A DNA stretch of 64,000 nucleotides from an uncultured Desulfobulbus sp. (GCF_963665445.1 NZ_OY762276.1:962001-1026000), one strand, 5' to 3'; counted from the first letter of the stretch, positions 36,189 to 45,267 are shown. Translations and numbers: made by a program. The notes: generated from the sequence alone by a model not told the origin.

Positions 36189-36799
36189 TTGCCGATGCCT
36201 GGTACAGCCTGGCCACCTATTTCCGCACCGGTGGACCGGTGATGCTGCCGCTGCTGCTGGTGAGTCTGGCGATGTGGTTGTTGATCGCCAATCGGGCGAT
36301 TGTGCTGCGCAGACTCAGTATCCACCCCCTCTCCGGGCAGGAGGCCCTGGCGTGCATTCAAGGGAACCACTCGCCCGAAGCCGGCGGGAGCTGCGCCGTT
36401 GGCCTGCTGGTGCTGCGGTTTCTTGACCGTATGAGCGGAGACCCCGGCCTTGATCGCAATATTCTCGATGAACTGGTGCTCTCCCTGAACCGCAGCCTGA
36501 CCCAATTTCTTCCGCTCATCGGTATCCTGGCTGCGGTGGCGCCGCTGTTGGGCCTGCTGGGCACGGTCACCGGCATGATGTCCACCTTTGAGGTGATGTC
36601 ACTCTTCGGCACCGGAAACGCCAAGGGCATGGCGGGCGGCATCTCCGAGGCCCTGATCACCACCCAAACCGGACTTGTCGTCGCTATTCCCGGCCTGTAC
36701 ATGAAAAATTTCCTTGAGCGTCGTGCCCAGGCATTACAGCGGCAGTTGACTGCCACCGGTTACTACCTGCGCCGCCATCTCCAGGAGGCTCCATGCTGA
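36182..36799 (+). CDS. exbB: ExbB proton channel protein
   Basis: 205 aa from the ATG at 36182, which overlaps the previous stop. Three spans are present, with the core LPLIGILAAVAPLLGLLGTVTGMMSTFEVMS and GGISEALITTQTGLVVAIPGLYMKN. It pairs with ExbD to drive TonB. Having a second ExbB-like gene directly after the long-form one is the TonB2 arrangement. Confidence 0.92.
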   Translation: MLIADAWYSLATYFRTGGPVMLPLLLVSLAMWLLIANRAIVLRRLSIHPLSGQEALACIQGNHSPEAGGSCAVGLLVLRFLDRMSGDPGLDRNILDELVLSLNRSLTQFLPLIGILAAVAPLLGLLGTVTGMMSTFEVMSLFGTGNAKGMAGGISEALITTQTGLVVAIPGLYMKNFLERRAQALQRQLTATGYYLRRHLQEAPC

Positions 36800-37209
36800 A
36801 CATTGCCCGCAGCCGCCGTGCAAACCGGTCGACACCGGGGCTTGATATCGCTCCGCTGATCGACATGGTCTTTATTCTGCTCATCTTCTTTCTGGTCAAC
36901 ACCTCCTTTGTCAAGGAGACCGGGATCGAGGTCAGCCGTCCCACCGCCTCCACCGCGACCATGGAGAACAAACGCTCCGTCTTGATCGCCATCTCGCCTG
37001 ATAACCGTATTTTTATGGAGCAGCGGGAGATCGATCTGCGCGCGGTGCGGGCCAATGTGGAACGGGCCCTGGCGGAAAATCCGGAGGCCGCGGTGATCGT
37101 TGTTGCCGACAAGACCAGCTCCACCGGCACCGCTATCCAGGTCATGGACGGCTGCCGCATGGCCGGAGCGGTGAACGTTTCCCTGGCAGCCAGTCTCCCC
37201 CAGGGATGA
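36793..37209 (+). CDS. exbD: ExbD
   Basis: 138 aa. A single span carries the essential Asp: DIAPLIDMVFILLIFFLVNTSFVKE (~18-42). The periplasmic domain ends with VIVVADKTSSTGTAIQVMDGCRMAG. It forms the proton-conducting partner of ExbB and transmits force to TonB. It overlaps exbB by 7 bases and tonB by 4. Confidence 0.93.
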   Translation: MLNIARSRRANRSTPGLDIAPLIDMVFILLIFFLVNTSFVKETGIEVSRPTASTATMENKRSVLIAISPDNRIFMEQREIDLRAVRANVERALAENPEAAVIVVADKTSSTGTAIQVMDGCRMAGAVNVSLAASLPQG

Positions 37210-37892
37210 CGATGGACGCGACACTCAAAAAAGATCCCCTGGGCCGGCAGCATGGCATCCAGGATTGGCTCAAGGCGGCCCTGGTGGCGGCGGTGCTCAA
37301 TCTGGGGCTCTACCTGCTCATGCCGGTGCTGATCGCCTCCGTACCTGAGAAGCCGGCCTTTGACACCCTGGTGCCGCAGATCAACCTGACCCGGCTGCGG
37401 CCGCCGGAGACCCGGAAGAATCCGGAGCCGGTCAAACCGCCCGATCCCAAACCTTTGCAGCGCCCCAAGCCGACCGCGACCCCCCTGCCCACCCCCAAGC
37501 TGCAACTGGACTTTGAGCTTAACCCTCGGCTGCCGAGCAGCAGCACTACCCTCAACCTGCCGCCGATGGAAACCGCATTGCCCCAGGCCGAGTTCAGCGA
37601 GTCCTTCTCCGTCTCCCAGTTGGACGGGCCGCTGACCACTCTGGTGCAGATGCCGCCGCAATACCCGTCTTCGGCCAGACGCCGCAATATCGAGGGCTGG
37701 GTCAAGGTCCGCTTTGTGGTGGATGAAAACGGCACGGTGGGCGATGTCAAGGTCCTGGCGGCCAAGCCTTCGGGCGTCTTTGAACAGAGTGTCCTTCGCT
37801 GCGTGTCCAGCTGGCGTTTCAAACCCGGCACCGTGGGCGGCGTGGCAGTCAAGGCCCATGTGGAACAGACCATAACCTTTAAACTGGAGTAG
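37206..37892 (+). CDS. tonB: Energy transducer TonB
   Basis: 228 aa. N-terminal span WLKAALVAAVLNLGLYLLMPVLIAS; proline-rich stiff linker (~60-110, RPPETRKNPEPVKPPDPKPLQRPKP); C-terminal TonB domain MPPQYPSSARRRNIEGWVKVRFVVDENGTVGDVKVLAAKPSGVFEQSVLRCVSSWRFKPG. It couples the inner-membrane proton motive force to outer-membrane receptors such as those at 39349 and 22798. The start at 37206 overlaps exbD; an ATG two codons on is also possible. Confidence 0.93.
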   Translation: MTMDATLKKDPLGRQHGIQDWLKAALVAAVLNLGLYLLMPVLIASVPEKPAFDTLVPQINLTRLRPPETRKNPEPVKPPDPKPLQRPKPTATPLPTPKLQLDFELNPRLPSSSTTLNLPPMETALPQAEFSESFSVSQLDGPLTTLVQMPPQYPSSARRRNIEGWVKVRFVVDENGTVGDVKVLAAKPSGVFEQSVLRCVSSWRFKPGTVGGVAVKAHVEQTITFKLE

Positions 37893-37896
37893 AACT

Positions 37897-39177
37897 ATGC
37901 AATCTCGTCTTGTTGCCCTCGGATGTGGCGTGCTGATGACCCTGGTGCTGGTGGTTGCTCCCGTTCAGGCAGCCGATCTTCCCACCCCAGTCCGCCTGGT
38001 GCTGGCCAAGATCGCTCCCCTGATGTCGGCCAAAGAGTATGCCAAGGCAGGCAAAATCCTCGAAGAGGCATTGGCAAAAAACGAGACCAGAAACGGTGAG
38101 CTCGCCTTTGCCCTGGGGAATTGCCGCATGCTGCGCGGTGATCGGAGTGGTGCCGTCAAGGCCTATGCGGAGGCGGTCCGGCTCGAACCCAATCACGCCA
38201 AGGCTTGGCTCAACATGGCCAAGGCCCAGTACGAGGCAAAGTCTTACCGGGATGCGGGGCAGAGTTTCGCCAAGGGCTATAATGCGCAGCAACGCAAATC
38301 CGCCGATACCCTCTACTTCAGTGCTGCATCCTTTCAGCTGGCCGGTGCGAACCGGGAAGCGATCAACGCCTTTGAACGGCTGTTTGCCGCCCATAAACGG
38401 GCCATCAAGCCCCAGTGGCGGGAGCAGTATATCCATGTCCTGATCGATGGAGGCCAGAGCTCCAAGGCCCTGCCGCTCATTCGCGACCTGATCGCGCAGT
38501 CCACCGGCGAGCAGAGGGCGCGCTGGCAGGAGGTCCTGCTTTACCAGTATCTCCGCCTGAACATGCACAGCGAGGGTGCGGCCCTGGCCCGCCAGCTGAT
38601 TCAGGAGGATCCCGGCCAGACCCGCTGGTGGCAGGCCTTGGCCCATATCCAGCTGGCCGCCAACCATTATGAAGATGCCATCGCCGCCCTGGTCGGCTAC
38701 GGCATGCTCAAACCCTTGAGCGAGAAGGAGCTCCGCCTACTTGCCGATCTCTATCTTCAGGCGGGTATCCCGGCCAAGGCAGTACCTCTCTACCAAAAAC
38801 TGCTGCAGGCCAGGGGCGAGAGCCAGATCGCCCAGCGCCTTGCCATGGCCTATCAGCAAATGGATCAGCCGGAAAAGGCCCTGGAAGTACTCGGGCGTAC
38901 CGGCAATGTGCAGGGAAATCCGAATCTGCTGATGCTCCGGGGGGAGATCTGCTACAGCCTGAAACGCTACCAGGATGCCGCAACCAGTTACCGTCGCGCC
39001 GCCGATATCAAGGGGCATCACCAGGGGCAATCCTGGCTCATGGCCGGATACTCAGCCATGCAGGCGCACGATTTGGCATCAAGCCGTAACGCCCTTGTCC
39101 ATGCGGTGCAGTTTGATCGGGAAAAGAAGGCCGCTACCCTGGCCTTGGCGCAGGTCAATCAGCAATTAGTCCGCTAA
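37897..39177 (+). CDS. Exported TPR protein of the TonB cluster
   Basis: 426 aa. The signal peptide ends near VQA in LVALGCGVLMTLVLVVAPVQA. About nine TPR-like units follow (FALGNCRMLRGDRSGAVKAYAEAVRLEPNHAKAWLNMAKAQYEAKSYRDAG and later SWLMAGYSAMQAHDLASSRNALVHAVQFD). TPR proteins regularly end TonB2 operons (TtpC-ExbB-ExbD-TonB-TPR) and are thought to hold the complex together in the periplasm. It follows tonB by 4 bases. Confidence 0.87.
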   Translation: MQSRLVALGCGVLMTLVLVVAPVQAADLPTPVRLVLAKIAPLMSAKEYAKAGKILEEALAKNETRNGELAFALGNCRMLRGDRSGAVKAYAEAVRLEPNHAKAWLNMAKAQYEAKSYRDAGQSFAKGYNAQQRKSADTLYFSAASFQLAGANREAINAFERLFAAHKRAIKPQWREQYIHVLIDGGQSSKALPLIRDLIAQSTGEQRARWQEVLLYQYLRLNMHSEGAALARQLIQEDPGQTRWWQALAHIQLAANHYEDAIAALVGYGMLKPLSEKELRLLADLYLQAGIPAKAVPLYQKLLQARGESQIAQRLAMAYQQMDQPEKALEVLGRTGNVQGNPNLLMLRGEICYSLKRYQDAATSYRRAADIKGHHQGQSWLMAGYSAMQAHDLASSRNALVHAVQFDREKKAATLALAQVNQQLVR

Positions 39178-39196
39178 TAAGCGAAAAGACAAAAAT

Positions 39197-39296
39197 GATG
39201 GCCTCGTAACAGTCAAAACGCTGAAATGCACCCCTCGTGAAATAGGCATGTTACGAAGCTCGAAACGTCGTTCTCGAGGCTCTTTACGAGAACGAC
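39197..39296 (+). repeat. Dispersed repeat family A, copy 4 (inside the B12 operon)
   Basis: The best-preserved copy: GATGGCCTCGTAA, then TTACGAAGCTCGAAACG and the hairpin CGTTCTCG-aggctcttta-CGAGAACG. It lies between the TPR gene and btuB, so it would be in the polycistronic mRNA and could act as a processing or stabilising element. Confidence 0.82.
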
Positions 39297-39348
39297 AAAA
39301 ATTACAGATGATGAAAAAATACCAACTACAACCTTCAAGGAGAACAAC

Positions 39349-41355
39349 GTGAAACCCGTGAAGCATCGCCCTCTCGACCCGCTCCTTCTTTCCTGCACCG
39401 TGCTGCTGCTTGCCGCAGCTCCGGTCGGTGCGGAAGTGAGCGACTCCGGCTCGGCGACCAAGGACGAACAGACCGTGCAGAAGGCTGAGGAGATGGTTGT
39501 GACCGCATCGAGAAGTGCAACCGCGCTCAGTGAAACCACCAAGAGTATTGATATCGTCGATTCGGCCGACCGCGACGATTTGCAGCAGTATTATCTGCCG
39601 GAACTGCTCGATAACGAACCCGGTGTGTTCCTGAAAAAGACGGGCGGATTGGGGCAATGGTCCAATATCAGCATTCGCGGTGCGGGCGCCCAATATACCC
39701 AGTACCAGTACAACGGCATTCCCCTGCGCGACTCCGCCGACACCCAAACCACCTTGCAGTATTTTATCGAAGATATGTTCAGCGGCTCCAACCTCGATCG
39801 GGTGGAAATTCTCAAGGGGACCAACAGTACCCTGTACGGTTCGCAGGCCATGGGCGGGGTCATCAATATTATTCCACAAAAATGGCAGTCCGGTTTCACG
39901 GCTGATCTGCGCAATCAATTCGGTCCCAACGGCACCTACATCGGTAATGCCCGCGTAGCTTATGGGCAGGAGAAATACTATGTCGATATCAATCCGATCT
40001 ATATCACCACCGATGGCGAGAACTACGGCGGCGCCAACTCCTATAATTACGAAAATACCGGCGCGACCATCGGCGCGGGCGTGAAGTTCACCGACAGCAC
40101 CGCCCTTGAATTCAGTGGGATTTTTTCCGAATCGGATCTCACCCTTGGCTCAACCCCATCCCTGGACGCAAACGGTAACCTGGTGAAGAATCATGCCTAT
40201 GCCGACCGACATCGGGAGAGTGAGTTGAACCAGGTCGGCCTGAACTGGTCGCAGACCATCAACAACACCTGGGACTACAGCCTCAAGGGGGCCTACACCT
40301 CCACCGAACGCCATTACTTCTGGTCAAACACCAACGGCGATCAATCCAACTACGACGGCGAGAACTGGTATTTCGAGATGCAGCACAACCTCCATCTCAC
40401 CGATTGGATGACCCTGAACGTCGGTGCCGATTACGAAGATTCCACCTACGACGGTCAGGAGCCGCGTAACAAGTACGGCGGCGATTATACCCCGGTGGAC
40501 TTTCATGAATCCTGGGGCAACAAGGATCTGTTTTCCCAGGCCCAGTTCGTCTTTCTCGACCGCAGTCTCTTCTTCAACGTCGGTGCTCGCTATAACGACC
40601 ACGAGGAGTTTGACAGCGAAGCGGTATGGGAGACCTCCGCGGCCTATATCTTCAAACAGACCGATACCAAGATCCATGCCCATGTGGGCACCGGCTACCG
40701 GACCCCTGGTCTGTATGAGATTTACGGCGGATACCTTTCCGGCGGCACCTTGGTGACCATCGGTAATCCGGATCTGCAGCCGGAAGAGAGTATCGGCTAC
40801 GAGATCGGCGTCGACCAGAGTCTGTTCGATGGTAAGCTCAGCATGGGGCTCACCTATTTCGAGACCCAGTTCGACGACATGATCATCTTTGACAGCCTTG
40901 CCTACCGCTATGAAAATGCCGACGAAGGTAAAAATTCAGGGATCGAGGCATCTCTGCGTTACCAGCCCTGGAGCAAGCTGCGTTTCAATCTGGCCTATAC
41001 CTATATCGACTCACGCTCAAAGGATGATGGTGCCTCCGGTTGGTCCCGGGTGAATTATCTACCACGAAACAAGGTGAATTTTGTGGTGACGGTGTTGCCC
41101 ACGGACAAGTTGACCATGGCCCTGGATCTCAACTGGCAGGATGAAAAAATCGTTCCGCTCTATGATGCAAGCTACAACAAGGTGAACTGGGAGGAGGACT
41201 CGGTCATGGTGGCCAATCTATCCGCCACCTACAAGGCGTGGAAGTATATGGATCTTTTTGCTAGAGTCGACAACCTGTTTGACAAGGACTATACCGAATC
41301 AGGCTACTGTATGCCGGGCCTGACCGTCTTCGGTGGCATAAGATTTCATTATTAA
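39349..41355 (+). CDS. btuB: BtuB-like TonB-dependent corrinoid receptor
   Basis: 668 aa. GTG start at 39349 after AAGGAGAACAAC. Signal peptide (LLLSCTVLLLAAAPVGA), TonB box (AEEMVVTASR), plug (LPELLDNEPGVFLKKTGG, NISIRGAGAQYTQYQYNGIPL, RVEILKGTNSTLYGSQAMGGVINII) and barrel ending GIRFHY. Cobalamin specificity is inferred from the upstream riboswitch, TonB set and adjacent cbiK rather than from binding residues. Confidence 0.88.
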   Translation: MKPVKHRPLDPLLLSCTVLLLAAAPVGAEVSDSGSATKDEQTVQKAEEMVVTASRSATALSETTKSIDIVDSADRDDLQQYYLPELLDNEPGVFLKKTGGLGQWSNISIRGAGAQYTQYQYNGIPLRDSADTQTTLQYFIEDMFSGSNLDRVEILKGTNSTLYGSQAMGGVINIIPQKWQSGFTADLRNQFGPNGTYIGNARVAYGQEKYYVDINPIYITTDGENYGGANSYNYENTGATIGAGVKFTDSTALEFSGIFSESDLTLGSTPSLDANGNLVKNHAYADRHRESELNQVGLNWSQTINNTWDYSLKGAYTSTERHYFWSNTNGDQSNYDGENWYFEMQHNLHLTDWMTLNVGADYEDSTYDGQEPRNKYGGDYTPVDFHESWGNKDLFSQAQFVFLDRSLFFNVGARYNDHEEFDSEAVWETSAAYIFKQTDTKIHAHVGTGYRTPGLYEIYGGYLSGGTLVTIGNPDLQPEESIGYEIGVDQSLFDGKLSMGLTYFETQFDDMIIFDSLAYRYENADEGKNSGIEASLRYQPWSKLRFNLAYTYIDSRSKDDGASGWSRVNYLPRNKVNFVVTVLPTDKLTMALDLNWQDEKIVPLYDASYNKVNWEEDSVMVANLSATYKAWKYMDLFARVDNLFDKDYTESGYCMPGLTVFGGIRFHY

Positions 41356-41451
41356 CTGTCTGATTTTACGTGTTGATAAAAGATGCCGAGATCCGCTGGC
41401 GGTGCGGCCGGATAATTGGATCACAACCTATAAACCAAGGAGAATCAAAGT

Positions 41452-42357
41452 ATGCGAGGAAAAGAGTTGTTGAGGAAATGGATGTTCATGGTCGTGGCCG
41501 TCCTTGTGGGGCTCTGCCTGCAGACCGCCAACACCCAGGCAGGCGAGCACGGCAAAAAGAAGGAGGCCAAGCCGGCCATTTTGCTGGTGACCTTTGGCAC
41601 CAGCATCGATCGGGCCAAGGCGTCGTTTGACAACATCGACAAACAGGTCAAGGCAGCCTTTCCGGGTGTGGAGGTTCGCTGGGCTTATACCTCCAAGATC
41701 ATTCGCCACAAACTGGCCAAGCAGGGCACCATGATCGATTCTCCGGAAGTGGCCCTGGCACGTCTCATGGACGATGGCTACACCAAGGTTGCAGTGCAGT
41801 CCCTGCACATGATTCCCGGTGCAGAATTCCACGAGATCAATGTCAATGCCCGCCTGTTTGCGCAGATGGCCGGCGGCTTTGACAGCCTCCAGGTCTCCAT
41901 GCCGCTGTTGGTCGGCGACGAGGGGATGGAAGAGGCGTTGAAGATCGTCAAGGAGCAGGTTGTTCCCAAAGAGCGAAAAGCCGGGGAAGCGGTGGTGCTC
42001 ATGGGCCACGGCACCCATCATCCCAGCGATGCCATTTACAGTGCCATGATGTACAAGGCACAGAAGATGGATCCGAATTTTTTTGTGGGCACGGTTGAAG
42101 GTCATCCCACCTTCGACGAGGTTCGCGACGCCCTGGTGGCAAAGAAGATCAAGAAGGTCTATCTCGTTCCCTTCATGACCGTTGCCGGTGATCACGCGAT
42201 GAACGACATGGCCGGTGACGAACCGGATTCATGGAAGAGTCAGCTGGATGCGGTCGGCATCAAGTCCGTGCCGGTGATGAAGGGGTTGGGCGAGGTGGAT
42301 GCCATCGACGCCATGTGGATTGCACACCTGAAGGATGCCATGGCGCATCTGCATTAA
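41452..42357 (+). CDS. cbiK: Periplasmic cobalt chelatase CbiK
   Basis: 301 aa. Signal peptide (MFMVVAVLVGLCLQTANTQA) before KPAILLVTFGTSIDRAKASFDNID. Conserved histidines sit in LMGHGTHHPSDAIYSAM, TVEGHPTFDEV and VAGDHAMNDMAGDEPDSW. CbiK inserts Co2+ (or Fe2+) into sirohydrochlorin in anaerobic B12 synthesis. A periplasmic form is known from Desulfovibrio, where a role in metal or heme handling rather than B12 synthesis was suggested. The ribosome site AAGGAGAATCAAAG precedes the start. It is the last gene of the riboswitch-headed plus arm. Confidence 0.93.
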   Translation: MRGKELLRKWMFMVVAVLVGLCLQTANTQAGEHGKKKEAKPAILLVTFGTSIDRAKASFDNIDKQVKAAFPGVEVRWAYTSKIIRHKLAKQGTMIDSPEVALARLMDDGYTKVAVQSLHMIPGAEFHEINVNARLFAQMAGGFDSLQVSMPLLVGDEGMEEALKIVKEQVVPKERKAGEAVVLMGHGTHHPSDAIYSAMMYKAQKMDPNFFVGTVEGHPTFDEVRDALVAKKIKKVYLVPFMTVAGDHAMNDMAGDEPDSWKSQLDAVGIKSVPVMKGLGEVDAIDAMWIAHLKDAMAHLH

Positions 42358-42391
42358 ACCCTTTGGGGTGTCTCATTAGCCAATAAAAAAA

Positions 42392-42560
42392 GATTACCAC
42401 CGAAACAGAGCTTGAAGAAATGAGATCTCTCCCGATGGCCGAGATGACCTCGGAGTGGTGCTACGCTCCCTGTAAAGAGCCTCTTCATCGATGTCATCCC
42501 CAACGAATGTGAGGGATCTCGTTTTTGTTCCCCTTGAGCTGAGGTTCAGTGGGAATCAGA
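42392..42560 (+). repeat. Dispersed repeat family B, copy 4
   Basis: Full unit from GATTACCACCGAAAC to TTCAGTGGGAATCAG. It is very similar to copy 5, only 40 bases away, with a terminator between them. Confidence 0.85.
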
Positions 42561-42561
42561 T

Positions 42562-42596
42562 AAAAAAAAGCCCCGAAATGCTCGGGGCTTTTTTTG
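42562..42596. terminator. Bidirectional intrinsic terminator
   Basis: Stem AGCCCCGA/TCGGGGCT flanked by A8 on the left and T7 on the right. It can end cbiK transcripts and block read-through in the opposite direction. Confidence 0.85.
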
Positions 42597-42601
42597 TTTC
42601 G

Positions 42602-42769
42602 ACTACCACCAAAGCTCAGCTTGAAAAGAGGAGATCTCTCCCGATGGTCGAGATGACCTCGGAGTGGTGCAATGCTCCCTGGAAAGAGCCGCCTCATCGA
42701 TGTCATCCCGAAGGAATGTGAGGGATCCCGTCTTTGTTCCCCTTGAGCTGAAGTTCAGTGGGAATCAGT
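42602..42769 (+). repeat. Dispersed repeat family B, copy 5
   Basis: Full unit from ACTACCACCAAAGCTCAGC to GTTCAGTGGGAATCAG. It contains GAGATCTCTCCCGATGG, CGAGATGACCTCGG, ATCGATGTCATCCCGAA and TGTGAGGGATC, the consensus blocks of the family. Confidence 0.85.
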
Positions 42770-42801
42770 TATTTTATTGGCATACCTGTGGCAATAATCC
42801 G

Positions 42802-43842
42802 CTACCATCCGATAAGCATCGAGCTGTGGTTGGGGAAGAGTTTTTTTATCACGATTGCAACGAGGTAAGAGCCGAGGATGACCAGTCCGGTAATGATCGG
42901 CAGGAGCCAGAGTCCGCCTGTCCAGGGGAACCAGCTTTTTACCCAAAAGAGCGCCTTGACCATCCACCCGTGGATGAAAAAGATGGCAAAGCTGGAGGCG
43001 GCCAGACCGGAGAGAACGTTGCTTTCGATCTGTTCGTAACGATGGAGGAGCACCATGCACAGCAGGCAGAGAAGAAATTTTTGAACGATGTTGATATCAA
43101 AGGCATGAAGCATGAAGAGCGGCTTGTGATAGCTGCCTGCCCCCATGTAATACGTGCTCTGAATCATGGACAGTATCAAGACTCCCAGGGCAAGGAGCCA
43201 GGCCTTTTTGTCGAAATGTTCATAGATCCAGTCCCGATCGATGGAACAGAGTATGCCGAACAGGTAGACCGGGCTGAAAAAGAGGACCGACTGCAGCACC
43301 AGGATATTGTTCACCGGCCGTTGCGCCAGGGCGGAACAGATCAGTAGACCGATGGTCACCTTCACCTGGGTGGGTTTGCTCAGCTTGATGAAGCCGATAA
43401 AGACCGGGGAAAGAAGGAACATGATCATGATGAAGGGAATATACCAGTAGGCGAGAAAATGACCGCCGGTCATCAGGCTCAAGCCAATCGGCTGCAACCA
43501 TTGATCGAAAAAGGACAGGCTCGGGCCGACAAACTTGTCCGGAAGGGTGGCATGGGTGGCAAAGGTGAAGGTAAGCGCCAGCGCCGACCAGAGGAGGTAG
43601 GGCACAAAGACCTTTTGCAGTTTTTTCGATATGAACCGGCTGTACTTGAAGCGGGGGTAAAAGACCTGGTGAAAGAGAAATCCGGAAATGAACACAAAAA
43701 GCGCGGTCCCGCCGGTGATGATGTTGGCCAGGACCCGTTCCGGGTAGGAGTTGAAGTTCCAGCCGCTGAGACCGTAGCAATGACCGATAACAATGAGGAC
43801 AATGGCGATGCCACGGTAATATTCAAATGATTTGAGAAACAT
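42802..43842 (-). CDS. Acyltransferase-3 family membrane protein
   Basis: 346 aa from the ATG at 43842 (MFLKSFEYYRGIAIVLIVIGHCYGLSGW). It has about ten membrane spans; the conserved opening Arg-Gly and His in RGIAIVLIVIGHC, the GTALFVFISGFLFHQVFYPRF segment and FVPYLLWSALAL fit the family. These enzymes O-acylate sugars of exopolysaccharide, lipopolysaccharide or peptidoglycan. No glycan genes adjoin it, so the substrate is unknown. A longer frame upstream lacks support. Confidence 0.85.
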   Translation of the reverse strand: MFLKSFEYYRGIAIVLIVIGHCYGLSGWNFNSYPERVLANIITGGTALFVFISGFLFHQVFYPRFKYSRFISKKLQKVFVPYLLWSALALTFTFATHATLPDKFVGPSLSFFDQWLQPIGLSLMTGGHFLAYWYIPFIMIMFLLSPVFIGFIKLSKPTQVKVTIGLLICSALAQRPVNNILVLQSVLFFSPVYLFGILCSIDRDWIYEHFDKKAWLLALGVLILSMIQSTYYMGAGSYHKPLFMLHAFDINIVQKFLLCLLCMVLLHRYEQIESNVLSGLAASSFAIFFIHGWMVKALFWVKSWFPWTGGLWLLPIITGLVILGSYLVAIVIKKLFPNHSSMLIGW

Positions 43843-44309
43843 GGTCTTTTCTGGGTACTCGGTGAAATCTCTCGATCTCGTCAATATAAATGAGTGGAAG
43901 CCCGTTGCTGGTCGCCTGTGGCCGCGTACAGGGGGGCTGGCATAGAAACGGGGTATGGTTATTGTGTCCGGCAAATGGTGGAGGGCGGGTGAATTGAACG
44001 GGTAAGGGGGGCAGGTCGTAAACGGTTCGGTGATACACGGGGAAGGACGATCAATGGTGCGGCGTGCACCGGGAAAATATGCCGGAGTTGATGAGAATAT
44101 ACCTTGTTCCGTTGGATTTTGCCTCTGTCAAATTGCGCAAGCGATTTTCTCGATAATTTTTCTGCTGCCCCTGCTTTGGGGCGGGGAGACTGCCGGTTGA
44201 AAGCTGAGCAAGAGTGACAGCGTCCCGCTCAATGGGCTGAAAAGATTGCGAAGACCAAGTGGAGCCGGTACTGTTGAGCTCCGGTTACAAGAAATAAGGA
44301 GAACAGCCT
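43843..44309. other. Intergenic region without recognised gene
   Basis: Divergent spacer between the acyltransferase and ferritin-like genes. It presumably holds both promoters; I see no repeat, RNA or convincing frame. Confidence 0.5.
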
Positions 44310-44801
44310 ATGTTTACCCTTGCTGATGTGCGCAACATAGCGGTGCAGATTGAAAAAAACGGCGAGGAAACCTATCGCAAGGTTGCTGCCCAGGTAAAGA
44401 GTTTGGAACTGCAGCAGATCTTTCAGTGGATGGCCGATGAGGAAAAACGCCATGGCGAGGTTTTTGCGGCGATCATCGATGATCGAACCCTTTCCAAAGA
44501 GCAGGCCGAGCTCGAGGCCATGGGGCGCTCTCTCCTGGAAGATATCGTTCGCAGCCAGACCTTTTCCCTTGATGAAAAGCAGCTGGTGCAGACCACCAAC
44601 CTGGATGATCTGCTGGCCCAGTCCATTGAATTCGAGCAGGACACCATCGATTTTTACCAATTTCTCGCCGGGTTTCTTGATGAGCCCGAAGCGATCAGCC
44701 AACTCAACCGTATTGTCGAACAGGAGCAGGCCCATGTGAAGCATCTGCAGGAGATACGAAGCAATGCCACGTCATTGGCCGACTTTGCGATCGAACTCTA
44801 G
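44310..44801 (+). CDS. Rubrerythrin/ferritin-like diiron protein
   Basis: 163 aa, four-helix bundle. Diiron ligands occur as Glu in QIEKNGEETYRKVA, Glu-x-x-His in WMADEEKRHGEVF, Glu in SIEFEQDTIDFYQFL and Glu-x-x-His in IVEQEQAHVKHL. There is no C-terminal rubredoxin domain, so it is a short erythrin likely involved in peroxide or iron handling. A strong ribosome site (AAGGAGAACAGCCT) precedes it, and it has its own terminator. Confidence 0.85.
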   Translation: MFTLADVRNIAVQIEKNGEETYRKVAAQVKSLELQQIFQWMADEEKRHGEVFAAIIDDRTLSKEQAELEAMGRSLLEDIVRSQTFSLDEKQLVQTTNLDDLLAQSIEFEQDTIDFYQFLAGFLDEPEAISQLNRIVEQEQAHVKHLQEIRSNATSLADFAIEL

Positions 44802-44862
44802 CCGGGTGAAGTCACGGTATGGTTAAATGCATCGTACACGTCTTTGCCACCCCCTAGAGGCA

Positions 44863-44915
44863 CAACAAAGGGGCCAGCCAGGGAAATAGACCTTGGCCGG
44901 CCCCTTTGTTGTAGC
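44863..44915 (+). terminator. Terminator after the ferritin-like gene
   Basis: Long stem ACAACAAAGGGGCC and GGCCCCTTTGTTGT, with an internal GCCAGG/CCTTGGC pairing. No long T run follows, so part of its effect may be RNA stabilisation. Confidence 0.6.
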
Positions 44916-45015
44916 GGAAGTATGCAACATTGTTCTCATGCCCTGTTGGCGCAGATATCCGCAACCAAGGAAAAGAAAATCAACGTCTCGAGCAACTGAA
45001 CCTTTTTAAATAGGC

Positions 45016-45034
45016 GACCACCGAATGGTGGTCA
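45016..45034. repeat. Short hairpin before the IS3 relic
   Basis: GACCACC/GGTGGTC inverted repeat. A related GC-rich hairpin (CCACCGG/CCGGTGG-like) follows at 45082-45105, and CCCCCGG/CCGGGGG at 47352-47372. Hairpins of this size bound IS200/IS605 elements. Confidence 0.4.
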
Positions 45035-45076
45035 GTTGATCTGTTAAATGTACCGCTTTGAGCGGTTCACAGGTTT

Positions 45077-45187
45077 TCAAGCCACCGGCTTTGTCGGTGG
45101 TTCTGACTCAGCCAGAGACAAGACCTCGGTCTTGTATGCCTCGGAATAGCGGTTTCTTGACTTGGTTTCTTTTGTCTTGGTTGTCAT
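45077..45187 (-). pseudogene. IS3-family transposase OrfA remnant
   Basis: A 36-codon frame, MTTKTKETKSRNRYSEAYKT then EVLSLAESEPPTKPVA. RYSEAYKTEVLSLAE matches the N-terminal helix-turn-helix of IS3-type OrfA (RYSxEFKxEALxLAE). It stops where the HTH should continue. No OrfB follows. Confidence 0.55.
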
Positions 45188-45267
45188 CGGTCACCTCTGT
45201 CGAGGAGTATGTTCGCTTAACGAGGTGTCCGTCGATAATGAGCAGGTTCATAATCACGGGTGTATAT

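Noticed and set aside
45058-45267. 70-residue N-terminal extension of the C39-like protein
   Set aside because: It runs antisense through the IS3 relic, and the later ATG gives a proper signal peptide.
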